Notes: generated by a model not told the origin, from the sequence alone. A stretch of DNA of 64,000 nucleotides from Symsagittifera roscoffensis (GCF_963678635.1 NC_087063.1:76841617-76905616); one strand, 5' to 3'. Counted from the stretch's first letter, positions 25,998-38,300 are shown. A program made the numbers and translations.

Positions 25998-26197
25998 NNN
26001 NNNNNNNNNNNNNNNNNNNNNNNNNNNNNNNNNNNNNNNNNNNNNNNNNNNNNNNNNNNNNNNNNNNNNNNNNNNNNNNNNNNNNNNNNNNNNNNNNNNN
26101 NNNNNNNNNNNNNNNNNNNNNNNNNNNNNNNNNNNNNNNNNNNNNNNNNNNNNNNNNNNNNNNNNNNNNNNNNNNNNNNNNNNNNNNNNNNNNNNNN
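25998..26197. other. Assembly gap of 200 N
   Basis: Exactly 200 N, which looks like a sized or placeholder scaffold gap. It separates copy 2 of the tandem unit from the 5'-truncated gypsy element. Sequences on the two sides may not be true neighbours. Confidence 0.99.
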
Positions 26198-26309
26198 AAA
26201 TTTTAAAAGGACTCGAAATAACCCCTCTCAATAGACTTTCTGTAATTGTATTTCTGTAACCAGTCTATTAGGAGCGTTAAAAGCCAATCTACGTTCGGCA
26301 GGTTGGGAA

Positions 26310-29300
26310 GTGTTGGGAGCGATGTTACTGGTCACAGAGAGACGTATGCGGTGCATATTAGGTTTAGATCTTCAGAGTAAACTAGGAATTCAAACCACGC
26401 AAAAATCGGCTCCAACAGGAAGGTCCAGGTTTGATGTGTTACTGTGCGAACAGTCAGATAGTTGGAAGATTTACTTTTATAAGAAGTTCAAAGATCTATT
26501 CGATAGACAAGGGGAATCAAAAAATCACATGGTGAGTACAAAATTTAAATATCCTCTGTGCCCTATTCAAGAGAAAGGTAGGAGAATTCCTATACACATT
26601 CAGGATAAAGTTCAAACAGAACTAGACAAGCTGCTCACAGAGGGACACATTGCGAAATTAGACAAATGCACAAGCGATTGTTTTATTGCCCCAATTGTTA
26701 TCACAGTAAAAAAAGACGATTCTATTAAATTAGCCTTGGACGCCAAACCCATTAATAGACAGTTGTACAAAAATAAATACCAGATGCCTAATGTGGACGA
26801 ACTGATTGATGGGGTTAGCCAGATCATCACATCAGCATCAGAAGGCTCTCTCTTTTTCACCGTGTTAGACCTGAAATATGCTTATAGCCAGATAAAACTA
26901 ACTGCTGAAACAGCAAAACAATGCAATTTCAATATAATAGGGGGTAATGCAACGGGTACGTACAGATTTCTGACAGGTTTCTACGGGTTGGCAGATATGC
27001 CAGCCGAATTCCAGAAAGCGATGGATAGAACACTAAACCACGCAAAGAATACCTTTTGTTTCTTGGATGATATTCTAATTGTTTCAAAGGGGGAAGCTAA
27101 AGAGCACGAGAAATTAGTACACAATGTGTTGCAAAAGTTGGACGACGAAAATCTCGCATTAAAAATTTCGAAATGCGAATTCCTGCAGCCCGCAGTGAAC
27201 TGGTTAGGTCATAATTTGTCAATACAGGGTATAATTCCAAAAGTTACTAAAACGGAGGCAATTGCAAACCTTCAACCACCCAAATCATTAAAGCAACTCA
27301 GATCGTTCATGGGTAGCATCAACCACTTAGCGAAATTTATCCCAAATGCGGCTAGTTTAACTGAAAAACTTAGACCACTACTGAAAGAAGAAAATGAAAA
27401 AAAGAAGATGAAAAATGTCCGGTTACCAGTTAAAAAATTTGAGTGGAACGATCAACACTCAGTAATTTTTGAGGACATAAAAAGGGCAGTTGCTAATATA
27501 GCCTTGTTAAACTATTACGATCCAGCAAAGCAATCTAGAGTAAAATGCGATGCAAGTCATAGTGGGCTCGGAGCTACTTTAGAACAATGGTCTCATCAGA
27601 GCGATTGGATACCGATCGCATTCGCTTCCCGGTATTTAAATGCTCAAGAAAAAAAATATTCTACCAATGAACTTGAGCTATTAGCAGTAGTTTGGGCGGT
27701 AGATCGTTTCAAACATTATCTACTAGGGAGAGAATTTGTCATAGCAACTGACCACAAGGCATTGACATCAGCTTTGGGAGAACATAGATCAAATAAAACG
27801 TATCAATCTCGTTTGACTAGGTGGGTTGACCGATTATTGCCCTTCCAATTTAAAATTACTCATATTCCCGGAAGGGATATGGGTATCGTTGACTACTTGT
27901 CAAGAGAACCTAATGGAGAACCGTGGCCAGAATCGGAACTGGATGAGAGATTCGTAGTAACGTCTATAGAAAGTTTCCATAAAGCACTCGACTGTTTAAA
28001 CAGTCGGTCTAGTGAAACAAACCAAAGTAGCACTATGAACATTCCAGAACATTCTAGAACATCAAGAGAAATTAACTACTGTAAAGACAGCTCATCACGC
28101 GGTTGCTATGACAACCAGTTTGTTCAAAACCGGACAAAGCTCGACCGGAACGAGAACGGTCAAAACTCAAGTTTTCAAACAGTTGAGAAGCACAAAAACA
28201 CATTGGACAGAATAGCTCGTGAGAAACAGTTGGTCGATATTTCAAAACTCAAAAATAAATTAAACTCCAAACAATTAGAACCTAAGGAAACGGCGTCATC
28301 GAAAAAAATGGAAAGAAGTGAAACAGGAAAATCAAAGAAGATGAAAAATAAACAGAACGGAAATCAGAGGGAGGACGATCAACTAACGGAACAAGTAACA
28401 GAAACCACCTTCTCTCGAACACGGATGGTAAAGAGAGGTGCTGCATGCAGTCGACAGGAGTCAGACGATTCTGATTCAGATATACCGCAAGTTGAGTGGA
28501 GACCAGTGAGAAAGACGATAAAGCCTAGAGGACTTAAAGAAATACAATCTGGAAAGGCGTCTGGAACTAGTGGAACAACCCTGATGTCATTTTGGGACCT
28601 CATAGGGGCAGAAAGACCAGACAATCCAAAAAGTCTACTTGAATTAGAGGCACAGACAAGTCTACTTGAATTAGAGGCACAGACAGCCTTGGCAGATTGT
28701 AATCGAGGTGACCAGTCATCACAATTGAATACCCAAAGTGAAATCCCCCAAATTATTGAAGTGGACTTAACAGCCGAGAGCCCTTCGGAAAGCCCAGAAG
28801 TCAGCTTAATTAAAAAGGAAAAGACATGTCACGCTTCCAGGAAAGGCATACCAGATCAAAATAACGTGCGTACTGATATCAGTCTGGAAAACCTAAACAA
28901 ACTATTTGATAGAAGCCTATTAGCGGAGCTGATATCAGAAGACGCCTGGATGGACAGGCTGCGGCGGGTCATTGAGAGGAACGATCGACACAGCTTCGAG
29001 CTGATGGGTCCATATACCAACCCTCTCTGGCACCAACTCTCAGTTGTGGACGACTGCATCCTGGTTGACAACAGATTAGCTGTCCCGGAACAATTGCGTT
29101 TGGCAGTCCTAAAGAGAATTCACCGCGGTCACCCAGGCCAGGAAGCGATGCTAGATGTGTCAAGGTACCTGTGGTGGCCGCACATGCACAAGGATATCGT
29201 CAACCTTGCAGAGGAATGCAGAAGTTGCACCCGCTATGGTAAGAATGCAAAATACATCATACCAAAAAATGCTACGAAGCCTCTGCCGCTGCTCACGCAG

Positions 29301-31298
29301 CCAGGTCAAGAAATTCAATTAGACTATGCTGGCCCGCTTGAAGATTTCAAAGGAAAAAAGATTTATCTGTTGGTAGCAATAGATAGGTATTCTAAATTTC
29401 CTTCAGTAAAAATCACTAAATCAACAGGGGGAAAGTCGTCAATAAAATTTCTTCGCTCATATATTGATATACATGGAATACCTGAATCAATTAGAACGGA
29501 TCAATTTTCCGGGTTCAAGGGCAAAGCAATGAAAAAATTTTGCTCCGACAATAACATTGAACAAAAATTTTGTCCAGTTGGCGACCATCGCGGATGCGGC
29601 TTAGTAGAACGCACTATACAAACCATCAAGAGAAGGTTGGGAGTAATGTTACTCGATGAAAATGTAACGTCGATAAAATTGTGCTTGAGTACGATAATTC
29701 GCGACCTTCGTTGGATAAAACAGAAGACAATTCAAATGTCGCCATTTGAAGCGCACTTTGGGCGATTGCCAAAAACAGAATTTAAAATTCTCAGTGATAG
29801 GTTCTTACAAAACTCTGATCGTTTAGATAAGGAACATCTGGAGCGCTCCGCCTTGACGGCTTCGCAACTCAAAAAGAGAATCGACCAATCTCGTGACAAC
29901 TTAAAGATTGTCCGGAAGGGACAAAACAGCCGAGATGTGAGTCCATTATTCAAAGAGCAAGTCGTCTCGGCAAAGGACCGAGAAAGAGCGCGGGCCCTAA
30001 AAGAGCTTCTGGAGGCCAATGCAAGATGGAACCAGACTCGACGTGATACTTCGGCAAACGACCTAAAGCGTACTGTGGATGAGACGAGTACCATTAATCC
30101 CGAGCTACGCAAAGAAATGCTATACTCGTGGGAGCGGGGGTTCGTTGAAGATAAACCGGAGGCCATTTCTCAGCAACGTCAGTCGTCACCAATCCTGATA
30201 CGAAAAGACGAGGGGAGGAAGAGCGGTAAGGCCCTCACGAAACCTCTAAAGGGAAGGGTCGTGGCCGAAACGCCTTCCACAATTAAGACGGCTGCAGGGT
30301 CCATTTACCGGAAAAGCGATATTGCAAAGGTTAAGGTTGCGGTGCATGATAAGGAGAAAAACAACAATAGACGATCCCCATCGGGAGAAGAGCCTAAGAA
30401 AAAACAACAGAGGCAATCGAGGCGACAATCAGACGAACAAGATGAGGCTGAATTGAGTCAGTCGGATGAAGACTTATTGCTAGAGCAGCCAGGTGCAGCG
30501 AAGGAAAATTTTCAGGATAGCCCAACGGTGATCACTTCAAAAGACACCCTACAAGGCGGTGGACTGAATTTGGCGGTACGAAGAGCGAAGCCAAACTTGG
30601 CTGGACCATTCTCGAAATCAAATAAGGCTAAAGTGAGCCCAATCTCGACGAAAGACGCACAACAAGTCATATTACAGAATAAAAGTGCTGCGTCAGCAGC
30701 AGAAGTAATCGAACCGAAGGCGCCAGACCACGCATGTTCGTCGAACACTATCAAGAACAAGAAAGAAATTACACGCACTACATCTCCTGAAACAATCCTC
30801 GACACTTTCAATAGTAAGGATTTATCGGCGAATGACTGGAATCGATTAGCGGATCAAGTACTTGAACGAGGAGTTCAGCGCGCGGCGGCAGAGATACTGC
30901 ATTCGAGAGAGGATGCGAGAGACGACGAGGAATTGATGAATCCTCCGGGGTTTTCTGACGAATCCGAACTTGAGGAAACATCAGTACGGAAAAGCGGGAG
31001 ATCGAAAAAGGGACCATCCAGATACGGAAACCCGATTAAGCATTCAGTGAAATCAATCTCGTTCCAGAATAACTTATTGGACTTGAACCAAGCCGCGCTC
31101 GAAGCATATAGAATCAAGCTTGCAAATTTTAAACCTGGTGCTTCTAATTCGGTGGAGACAAAATTTGGTCTGCTGGAAAAACATCTATTTAGGAGAAAGT
31201 TTGGCAGCGAAGCTCTAGACATAACCCGTTCATGGAACGCCGAGTGGAGAATCCCGTTACAGTTGGAAGAGGAACATGAAGAGAGAGATGGAAAATGA
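26310..31298 (+). CDS. gypsy-1 pol polyprotein (partial)
   Basis: A single open frame of 1,662 codons; the frame continues upstream to about 26235, so the given start is not a true initiator. The beginning (ILGLDL, residues 15-20) is the tail of a retropepsin. RT spans about 80-330, with VLDLKYAYSQ near 183 and FLDD near 250 in place of the more usual YxDD. RNase H spans about 400-540, with CDASHSGLG near 412 and TDHK near 480. The integrase has an H-H-C-C zinc region from about 937 (HRGH..., CRSC) and DDE residues in DYAG (about 1005), TDQF (about 1063) and GLVERTIQ (about 1098). About 330 residues rich in S, K, E and Q lie between RNase H and integrase, with a 9-residue phrase SLLELEAQT tandemly duplicated at 28634-28687. 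About 500 more charged residues follow the integrase with no recognisable chromodomain. The frame is intact, suggesting recent activity. Confidence 0.9.
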   Translation: MLGAMLLVTERRMRCILGLDLQSKLGIQTTQKSAPTGRSRFDVLLCEQSDSWKIYFYKKFKDLFDRQGESKNHMVSTKFKYPLCPIQEKGRRIPIHIQDKVQTELDKLLTEGHIAKLDKCTSDCFIAPIVITVKKDDSIKLALDAKPINRQLYKNKYQMPNVDELIDGVSQIITSASEGSLFFTVLDLKYAYSQIKLTAETAKQCNFNIIGGNATGTYRFLTGFYGLADMPAEFQKAMDRTLNHAKNTFCFLDDILIVSKGEAKEHEKLVHNVLQKLDDENLALKISKCEFLQPAVNWLGHNLSIQGIIPKVTKTEAIANLQPPKSLKQLRSFMGSINHLAKFIPNAASLTEKLRPLLKEENEKKKMKNVRLPVKKFEWNDQHSVIFEDIKRAVANIALLNYYDPAKQSRVKCDASHSGLGATLEQWSHQSDWIPIAFASRYLNAQEKKYSTNELELLAVVWAVDRFKHYLLGREFVIATDHKALTSALGEHRSNKTYQSRLTRWVDRLLPFQFKITHIPGRDMGIVDYLSREPNGEPWPESELDERFVVTSIESFHKALDCLNSRSSETNQSSTMNIPEHSRTSREINYCKDSSSRGCYDNQFVQNRTKLDRNENGQNSSFQTVEKHKNTLDRIAREKQLVDISKLKNKLNSKQLEPKETASSKKMERSETGKSKKMKNKQNGNQREDDQLTEQVTETTFSRTRMVKRGAACSRQESDDSDSDIPQVEWRPVRKTIKPRGLKEIQSGKASGTSGTTLMSFWDLIGAERPDNPKSLLELEAQTSLLELEAQTALADCNRGDQSSQLNTQSEIPQIIEVDLTAESPSESPEVSLIKKEKTCHASRKGIPDQNNVRTDISLENLNKLFDRSLLAELISEDAWMDRLRRVIERNDRHSFELMGPYTNPLWHQLSVVDDCILVDNRLAVPEQLRLAVLKRIHRGHPGQEAMLDVSRYLWWPHMHKDIVNLAEECRSCTRYGKNAKYIIPKNATKPLPLLTQPGQEIQLDYAGPLEDFKGKKIYLLVAIDRYSKFPSVKITKSTGGKSSIKFLRSYIDIHGIPESIRTDQFSGFKGKAMKKFCSDNNIEQKFCPVGDHRGCGLVERTIQTIKRRLGVMLLDENVTSIKLCLSTIIRDLRWIKQKTIQMSPFEAHFGRLPKTEFKILSDRFLQNSDRLDKEHLERSALTASQLKKRIDQSRDNLKIVRKGQNSRDVSPLFKEQVVSAKDRERARALKELLEANARWNQTRRDTSANDLKRTVDETSTINPELRKEMLYSWERGFVEDKPEAISQQRQSSPILIRKDEGRKSGKALTKPLKGRVVAETPSTIKTAAGSIYRKSDIAKVKVAVHDKEKNNNRRSPSGEEPKKKQQRQSRRQSDEQDEAELSQSDEDLLLEQPGAAKENFQDSPTVITSKDTLQGGGLNLAVRRAKPNLAGPFSKSNKAKVSPISTKDAQQVILQNKSAASAAEVIEPKAPDHACSSNTIKNKKEITRTTSPETILDTFNSKDLSANDWNRLADQVLERGVQRAAAEILHSREDARDDEELMNPPGFSDESELEETSVRKSGRSKKGPSRYGNPIKHSVKSISFQNNLLDLNQAALEAYRIKLANFKPGASNSVETKFGLLEKHLFRRKFGSEALDITRSWNAEWRIPLQLEEEHEERDGK

Positions 31299-31409
31299 GT
31301 TATCTAATACACAAAGCCAAAACTTCTTAAACTGAGTTCTAAAACTCCTATTCATTATTATTTAAAATTTTAATAACATAGTATAAAAATTTTCTTGATC
31401 GAGGGGGTA

Positions 31410-31773
31410 TGTGGTACCGCAACTGCTACTGCCATTGCAGTAACTATGCAGTCCTCATATATATTGGCCTTGATAGTGCTACTTACATCTGCCACTGCTA
31501 TCGCAGTAATCAGATAGTCATCACATATTGACCTTGATAGTGCTATACATATTGTTATCTATAAATTATATAATTCTATTATAAAAACCAAGGTCAAAGA
31601 ATACGTGACCTTTTAGAAATCCAAGAGAGTCAATCTCTCAGGCCTGTGGCTAAGAACACAGTCAGTAACAAACTAACAACAGAAAAGAAACGGTTTCATT
31701 ATGGTTAATTAAACTCTTTCGAAACCACTTCAGTTTTCACTATAAAACCTCAGAGGTATTGTTAGTTACCACA
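31410..31773 (+). repeat. Probable 3' LTR of gypsy-1
   Basis: It begins TGTGGTACC directly after the purine tract and ends GTTACCACA, so the ends form a short inverted repeat of about 7 bp with TG...CA termini. A phrase ttgatagtgctac/ttgatagtgctat with preceding gcagtaa is repeated with a period of about 72 bp in its first third. actataaaacc at about 31739-31748 could be its TATA-like element. Without the 5' LTR the right border is inferred. Confidence 0.6.
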
Positions 31774-32164
31774 ATGAATTACAAACAATTCTTGGCTCAT
31801 TTTTCTTGACTCAGAATTGTTGCCTCAACGCACAATTGCATAGTAAGATCGTTTTAGAATATAACTCACACGACTTTTCAGAACTTATAGCCCCGGGTAT
31901 TCCAAGGAAGTAACTTAGAGCTAAATATATAGACCTAATCGTGTTTCGTACGGACCTTTTTAGGTTTCCTTACATGATAGATGCAATGTTTCTTAAAGTT
32001 TTCCTAAACAATTTTAACATAGCCAACAGACAGTTAGAAAAGTGTAGACGAAATCAAGGATCTGTTCGAACACGTTGCAACTTTCAAATTAAAAGAACTT
32101 AACCTGATTGAAAAAAAAAAACTGGAGCAATAGGAAATTTTTTCCACTCGGAATTCACAAAACG

Positions 32165-32391
32165 GAAGTCCAATTTTGAATCTAGAACTAATTCACGTTC
32201 TCTTAATTGGAGAACGTAACTTGAATTCCTTTTAACAAAAGAAAAGGAGTGAACTCAAAAAGACATCAAATGTCAAAAGGCGAAAAATCATATTTGAGCC
32301 TGGAAAATTTTTCCTAAAAAAGAAAGCAAAAAAATCATCACGATCTTCATGAATGCCTTCGCTACATTGATTGACAATTGAAAATTCATGC
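32165..32391. repeat. R2 repeat copy touching the end of WASHC5 exon 8
   Basis: Shares an ordered series of phrases with copies at about 33690-33850, 34855-35075, 36760-36985 and, weakly, 44520-44640: a gttcacg/gtcgatcacg phrase, a gaacttgaa...gaactcaa region, aaaatcaaatttgagcg, ttttttcctgaaaaaa, atcacggcctata and cttcaccgcattcaatgac. Here the repeat similarity ends with attgaaaattcatg, directly against the exon. Confidence 0.55.
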
Positions 32392-35300
32392 CTGGTGTCA
32401 TTGAGGAACTGTTTGACGTATAGGTTGGACTCCAACTGGTGGAACTCCTGCACCTCCTCCAGAGCCTGGCTGAGCTGCTGGATGTTCCTGCCTGCAGCCA
32501 CCCACTCCTCGTGATTCAGAGCTGCTATCTGCGACTTCACCTTAAATACACACCTATAATTGCAAGCCAAGCTTAGTTACTATTTTTCTCTTCCCATCTG
32601 ATAGTCATTCAATGCATAGTCCGACACGATGAAATAAACAGGCTTAATTAACAAAAACTTCCCTCATGTAATTAGTGTTATTTTTAAGATATACCAAATA
32701 AACCATTTTCAGCAAGGGCAAGCGACAGTGAAGGAGTTTCAAATGAGTTCGCAAGATCGAAGAGCATCTTGATACATTATAGCCAAGAAGCACTAATTGC
32801 AACAAAACACTTCATTCGAAATGCGCCACTAGTTCTCCCCCAGAAAAACAACGTTAAACTCATGATACAACACAAACTAAGATTGGCAAGCTACCCTACA
32901 AAAAGAGGGGGTCCAAAAGTGCCGCCTTCCAGTGGTGGACATGACAGATGTACAAACAGCCGCAAATGGCACGTACCCTACCTTCCCCAACAGGGGAGCG
33001 CAAAAAAGCACAAAAGAGAGGAAAAAAGCACAAAAGAGAGTCGAAATAATTTTGAAAACCAAGTCAACACATGGTTGAAAAATTTTCAAAAAAAACTCAA
33101 GGACAGCGAAAAAATTTTAGAACAATTTTCAACTTTCGATGAAAAAATATAACACGTTGAAGCGCTTTGCTCTTCAAGAATTGTTTCATCTTTCAAACAT
33201 TTTGCTTGAACTTTTGAAAACTGGATCAAAATGTAAACTTTTATTTCTAGGAAGTACATGCTTGAAGCAAGAAGCCATCCACATTTTTCGCAACATTTCG
33301 ATAGTGGAGTTTGCCTTCGTTTTAACAAAGGAAATGAGCTGAACTTAAATCTAAAAACAAAAAATCACGACCTAGAAAAAAAAAGGACAGTTGGAAAAGT
33401 GTTAAAGAAGCTAACTAGCAAACAATAAAAACACTCGCTTATTTTTGAAAAACGTCAACTTTTGAATTTCGTAAAATCAGATATACCCCAAAAAACTCTT
33501 CAAATTTGAAAAGTTTATGATAGATACTTGTTTTGATAAAATTAACGCGATGTGAGAACACTGGATCGATAAGTATTTTAAAACTGCATCAAGAAGTAAG
33601 ACAACTGGATCAATAAGTATTTTTATTTCACTGGGAACTCTAAAAATAACATCCACTTTCAAAATTAGAATTCGTTCAAAGTTTCCGTGGTCTCAAAATT
33701 TTGGCATTTCAATAGCGGAGTTTGCTTTTTTTTAACAAATGAAATCAACTGAACTTGAAAGGAAATCAAAAACCAAACAGCAAAAAAAAAAATCAAATTT
33801 GAGCGTGAATAAAATTTATAGTATTTTTTCCTGAAAAAAGCGAGACCAATAACATATCTGTTACGACCAACATAAGTGATTTAAGTACGTTCTTTGACAC
33901 TTAACCACTTCACTTTTTTACACTTGAAAAAGTCGGAAAAAACCAGCGAAATTTTCATTCAATTAGCTTGATTAGCATTATTTCTTTTTGAGGAAAACGA
34001 GCCGATTAGGACAACTGCCTAGGTTGAATAAGCAATGATACATAATTTACGCCGCCTAACTAAGCCGACAATAATTGAGCAGAAAACAGTAATGCCGAAA
34101 AAAATAGTCCAAAAAGAAATTAAAACTCTACACCCCAACACATTAAAAATTCTATACCCCCATAGATACATCTCTTTGAAGCTTAGTAAATTTCAACACA
34201 GGCGAAGTTGCACTTTGCACACAAGCAAAAATATGAACGATAACGCTACTGGGAAAAGTTAATGAGTAAAACTTTGAGTCGGTCAACTAATTTTCTTAAG
34301 CGACGCACGCCAATTATGAGTTTACATAATTGCTAAGTGACGCAAGCCAATTATGACGCATTAGCAGTACCAATCAATTAAAAAAACAATTTAGCAACCA
34401 ACAAGCCTCAATTTATAGAGCGGACGCATTTTAACTAGTATATGAAAAAATTCATCAAAAACATCCAACCCTGCCCAGATTCGATCCCTCTTATTTTGTT
34501 GCGGGTCTCCTTCCCTACCTATACGCTATAGATCTAAGATACCTTGAAGCTAAAGAGCTATTTGTAAAAAAATGATCTGTGCTAATGTCCTTAGCATTGG
34601 CTGTACTTAATAGCTGGTTATTGATCAAAATGAACACTTTTAAAATGAACACATTTTGTCGCAACAAAATTTGATTCGCAACAATAATTGTTAGGTTGGA
34701 AAAAAGGAGAATTTATACTATTACACAAGCTTTGCTTGCGTGAAAACAATTGTGAACAAGAGTGTTTTCATAACACTAGAGAGAACTGAATCAATTGGCA
34801 ACTTTTTTGTTCCCCTGAGATATCTAAAAACTGAAATCCGCTTTCGTGAAAGTCGTTCACGTTTATCGCGCCATTTTTGCTTTCTCATTTAGGGAGCGTA
34901 ATTCGCCTTCCTTTTGGTCATAGAATTTCAATTAAATTTAAAAATTCGAAAGGCAAACCGCAAAATATCGAATTTGGTCTAATCAAAATAAGACTTTTTC
35001 TAAAAAAAATTATCACGCCCTATATAAATGTCTTCACCGCATTCAATGACACTTAGAAATAAATGATAAAACTGAAAAACCATATCAGAGTTGATAAATC
35101 CACAGCCAATAAAAAATTCGAATAAAAAGGGCATTTTAAAAGCCTGTTGTTGACAGAATCGAAGAGTTGGTCATATGGTTCAGCTGATTTTGTTAAACAA
35201 GTAGTTGGCCTGAAAAAAGTCCTATGTTCCAATTTGATAACGCTCTCTAATCATAGAGGTAATTATGTTTGCGCTCAAAGAACACATTAAATACTTGATA

Positions 35301-38300
35301 AAAAAGCACTTTTTAGAAAATCATTTTGAAAAATTTACATTCGCTTGCTGAAATGCTCCCAAATTTTTTTGATTCTCGATTGAAAAAGTACCACTGACTA
35401 CCTCAATAGATGGTCATGAGTTAATTCAAAACTATCACTGCAGGACGATTTCACCCATATTACAATATGTTTCAGGTTAAGCATCAAAATAGCAAGCTTA
35501 GATTTTTATTGAAGGATCCACAAAAACACAAATATTGCTTCTTTTCAATAAACTGGCCAGAGGCCTAATTCGGAGGCTAATTATTTCAGCCCCAACGCCA
35601 CAAGTAGCATCAAAACGCCACCAGTAGCATTAAAACGCCACCAGTAGCATCAAAACGCCACCAGTAGCATTAAAATGCTATTACCACCATGGGTTTACAA
35701 CCATCTGGTCATGTGATGGCAGGGGTGGGTTGTTACAGACACTGAAGTGACTGCCTATTAGAAGTGTACCTGTTTAAACCACCCAGTGAGGTGTTCGTTC
35801 TTGTCTACTCTGGTGAGTGGCTTCACCCCACTGAACACGTCACTCAACTCGTCCATCCTCCCCTCACACTCACTCCTCAGTCTAGTCCAGTGACTAATCT
35901 TCTCCGCCAACAACTGCTTGAACATTCGCTTCACCTAAACACAACACTCACTAGTTTAATTAACTCTCTTCACCCAATAATTCATTTATCATTACAAAAG
36001 CAAACTTCATCCACCGCATATTTCAGAGCGTTTTAACCAATTGCCAAAACCAGGAAACTATTTTGAATCCACAAACGACATGGGGAAAATAAAAATCTGA
36101 GTTTCAAACACTTGTCAAAATAATTTTGAACCCCAAAACGACTCGGAGCAAATGAAAACGACTCGGAGCAAAATGAAAACGACTCAGAGCAAAAGAAAAA
36201 AGAAGCAGAGCTTTGCAAATTTTGGGCTGAGGAAAAACGAAAAAAAAATAGTCAGATAAAACTGTGGCATTGTTGAAAAACATCTACAAAAAATTATACA
36301 AGCAGTAATAAAAGTAGGTCTCTAACTGACATCTTAAACATGCCTGCACTGCATTAAAGTTCTCAGAAGATGCGCGATCAAGCCATTTAAAAATGATAAC
36401 ACTGTTTTCTGATTTACTTTTTACACGCGAAAAGATATTTAATTGAACACAACCAACAAACAAATGGAAAAGGGTCAATGAACGCAATAAAACAAAAAAA
36501 AACTATAATAATTATTTTTTAAATCAATTTTCGAATTTCAAAAAAAAATAGATGACCTTAAAGCTCCTTAAAATTCAAGAGCAAGTAATGATTGACACTT
36601 TCTCGATAAAATTAACCCAATTTGAGAAAATTGGATTTTTACGTACGAATATATATGGCCTTATAGCTCTTTGATTATCAAGACCAATTCATAATTGACA
36701 TAACAATTCAGGATTGAGAAAAATGGATCAGTAGTTGAAGTTTTTATTCCCCTGGGAAATCTGAAAATTAAAAACCACTTTCAAAATTAGAAGTCGATCA
36801 CGTTTTTTGTGAATTTTAAGCTCTTGCTTTTCGATAGTCGAGTTTGCTTTCCTTTCAAGCAAGGAATGAACTGACCTGAGTAAAATCAAACTCAAACCGC
36901 GAAAAATCAAATTTGCGCGCGACTTTCTCCTGAAAAAAAAACATCACGGCCTATACAAGGATCTTCACTAGGTGTATTCTATCCTAATATGGAATGAAAA
37001 ATCCAACTTTAGTCTTGAATAGCAAAACTTTCGTTAAGTACAGGAATCTACCCACTAACTTGGTGATTAAGAGTCTCAAGTTTTCACATCATTGCTAAGT
37101 GCTCTTGATAGCATTAAAGCACTAGCTACCAATCAAGCGGATACCCTTCCACACGTCTGGTCCAATTAAAAAATCATCAGTTCCTATAAAAATGAAAATC
37201 ACTTCGTTCTTTACACTTAAAAACTAGCTCTGAACATTAAATGACATCTACGCGAGATTTGAATCTCAATCCTTGGACTAGTCGTCTTCCATATAGACAT
37301 GTGCTACTTGGACTAGTCGTCTTCCATATAGACATGTGCTTTTCAAATAATGAATTTCAAATAATGTAAATAAAACTAAAGCTAAGTTTGGGAAAGCCAC
37401 AGAGATTTAGCTGTAAAATGCATAAAAACTCAAATTTTGCATGTAATAATTTGAAATGTAAAAAACTAAAGGCAACTTCCACCAATTTTGCATGCAACTA
37501 ATTAAAATGTATAAAAACCATATTGCGCATAATTTATGCATTTCGAAAATCTCACGAAGTATATCGAGTTGGAATAATTTTTTTCCAGCTCAATTGACGA
37601 ATTAAGAAAGCATCAACTGTGTTCATTTTAATACTAACCAAAATTCAAAGCACAATATTGTAGTGCTAATGAATCATACAGATTCAAAAATGCCACCAAA
37701 AAGTGAACTTTTACTGGTTTGATAGCACCCCGTCCATCAAAAGAAACAGCTACCTTGTCAAGTAATACAGGTTAGAAAGCAGTGAAATCAAAATTTTAAC
37801 ACAGAGGCGAAGCTGCGCTTCGCAAACATAAGCAAGGAAAATGCAAAAACAAAGTGAGTTACGGAAAAAATTTAAAACAAACCTTGGTTGAAAAAAAAGG
37901 TGTTTAGTTTAGGAGCATCACAATCTCACATCTCTACCACTACTGTTTGTAACTTTACTAAAACTAGCCACCAAAAAAGTAGCTATAGTTTCTATCAATT
38001 TGCCAATATTATGCAGCAAAAATTCGACCAAAAAATAGAACTATTTAAATGTTCCAGATTTGAATATCCGACCTAATGATTAGGAGTCCCACGTCCTCGC
38101 ATCTGCGCCACGGTAGCTTGGAAGTAAACTAGTGGCCCAGTTACAGCTGAACCTACCTGTTCTAATGTTTTAAACCATATATTGTACTGATACGGAAATG
38201 CGTAAATTTCCAAATTTCAAAAAAATGGACTTTACGCTAAACCCTCTTCTTAAGTAGGGAATTAAACGCCTACTTTTTCTTTCGATTGAAAATTTTTCCT

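Larger units (their letters stand above)
26198..31773 (+). mobile_element. 5'-truncated Ty3/gypsy retrotransposon (gypsy-1)
   Basis: The element runs from the gap to the end of its 3' LTR. The 5' LTR, gag and most of the protease are missing, either lost or hidden in the gap. The pol frame opens after a stop at about 26232. Domain order is protease tail, RT, RNase H, integrase, the Ty3/gypsy order. An A+G-rich tract, gatcgaggggg, precedes the 3' LTR and fits a polypurine tract. Confidence 0.85.

Noticed and set aside
32769-33152. 127-codon plus-strand ORF in WASHC5 intron 7
   Set aside because: No domain or splice context, biased composition, and a slightly higher G+C patch that did not match any WASHC5 exon in either strand.
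35595-35674. Possible CRISPR-like array
   Set aside because: Units are directly adjacent without unique spacers and lie in an animal intron; it is a minisatellite.
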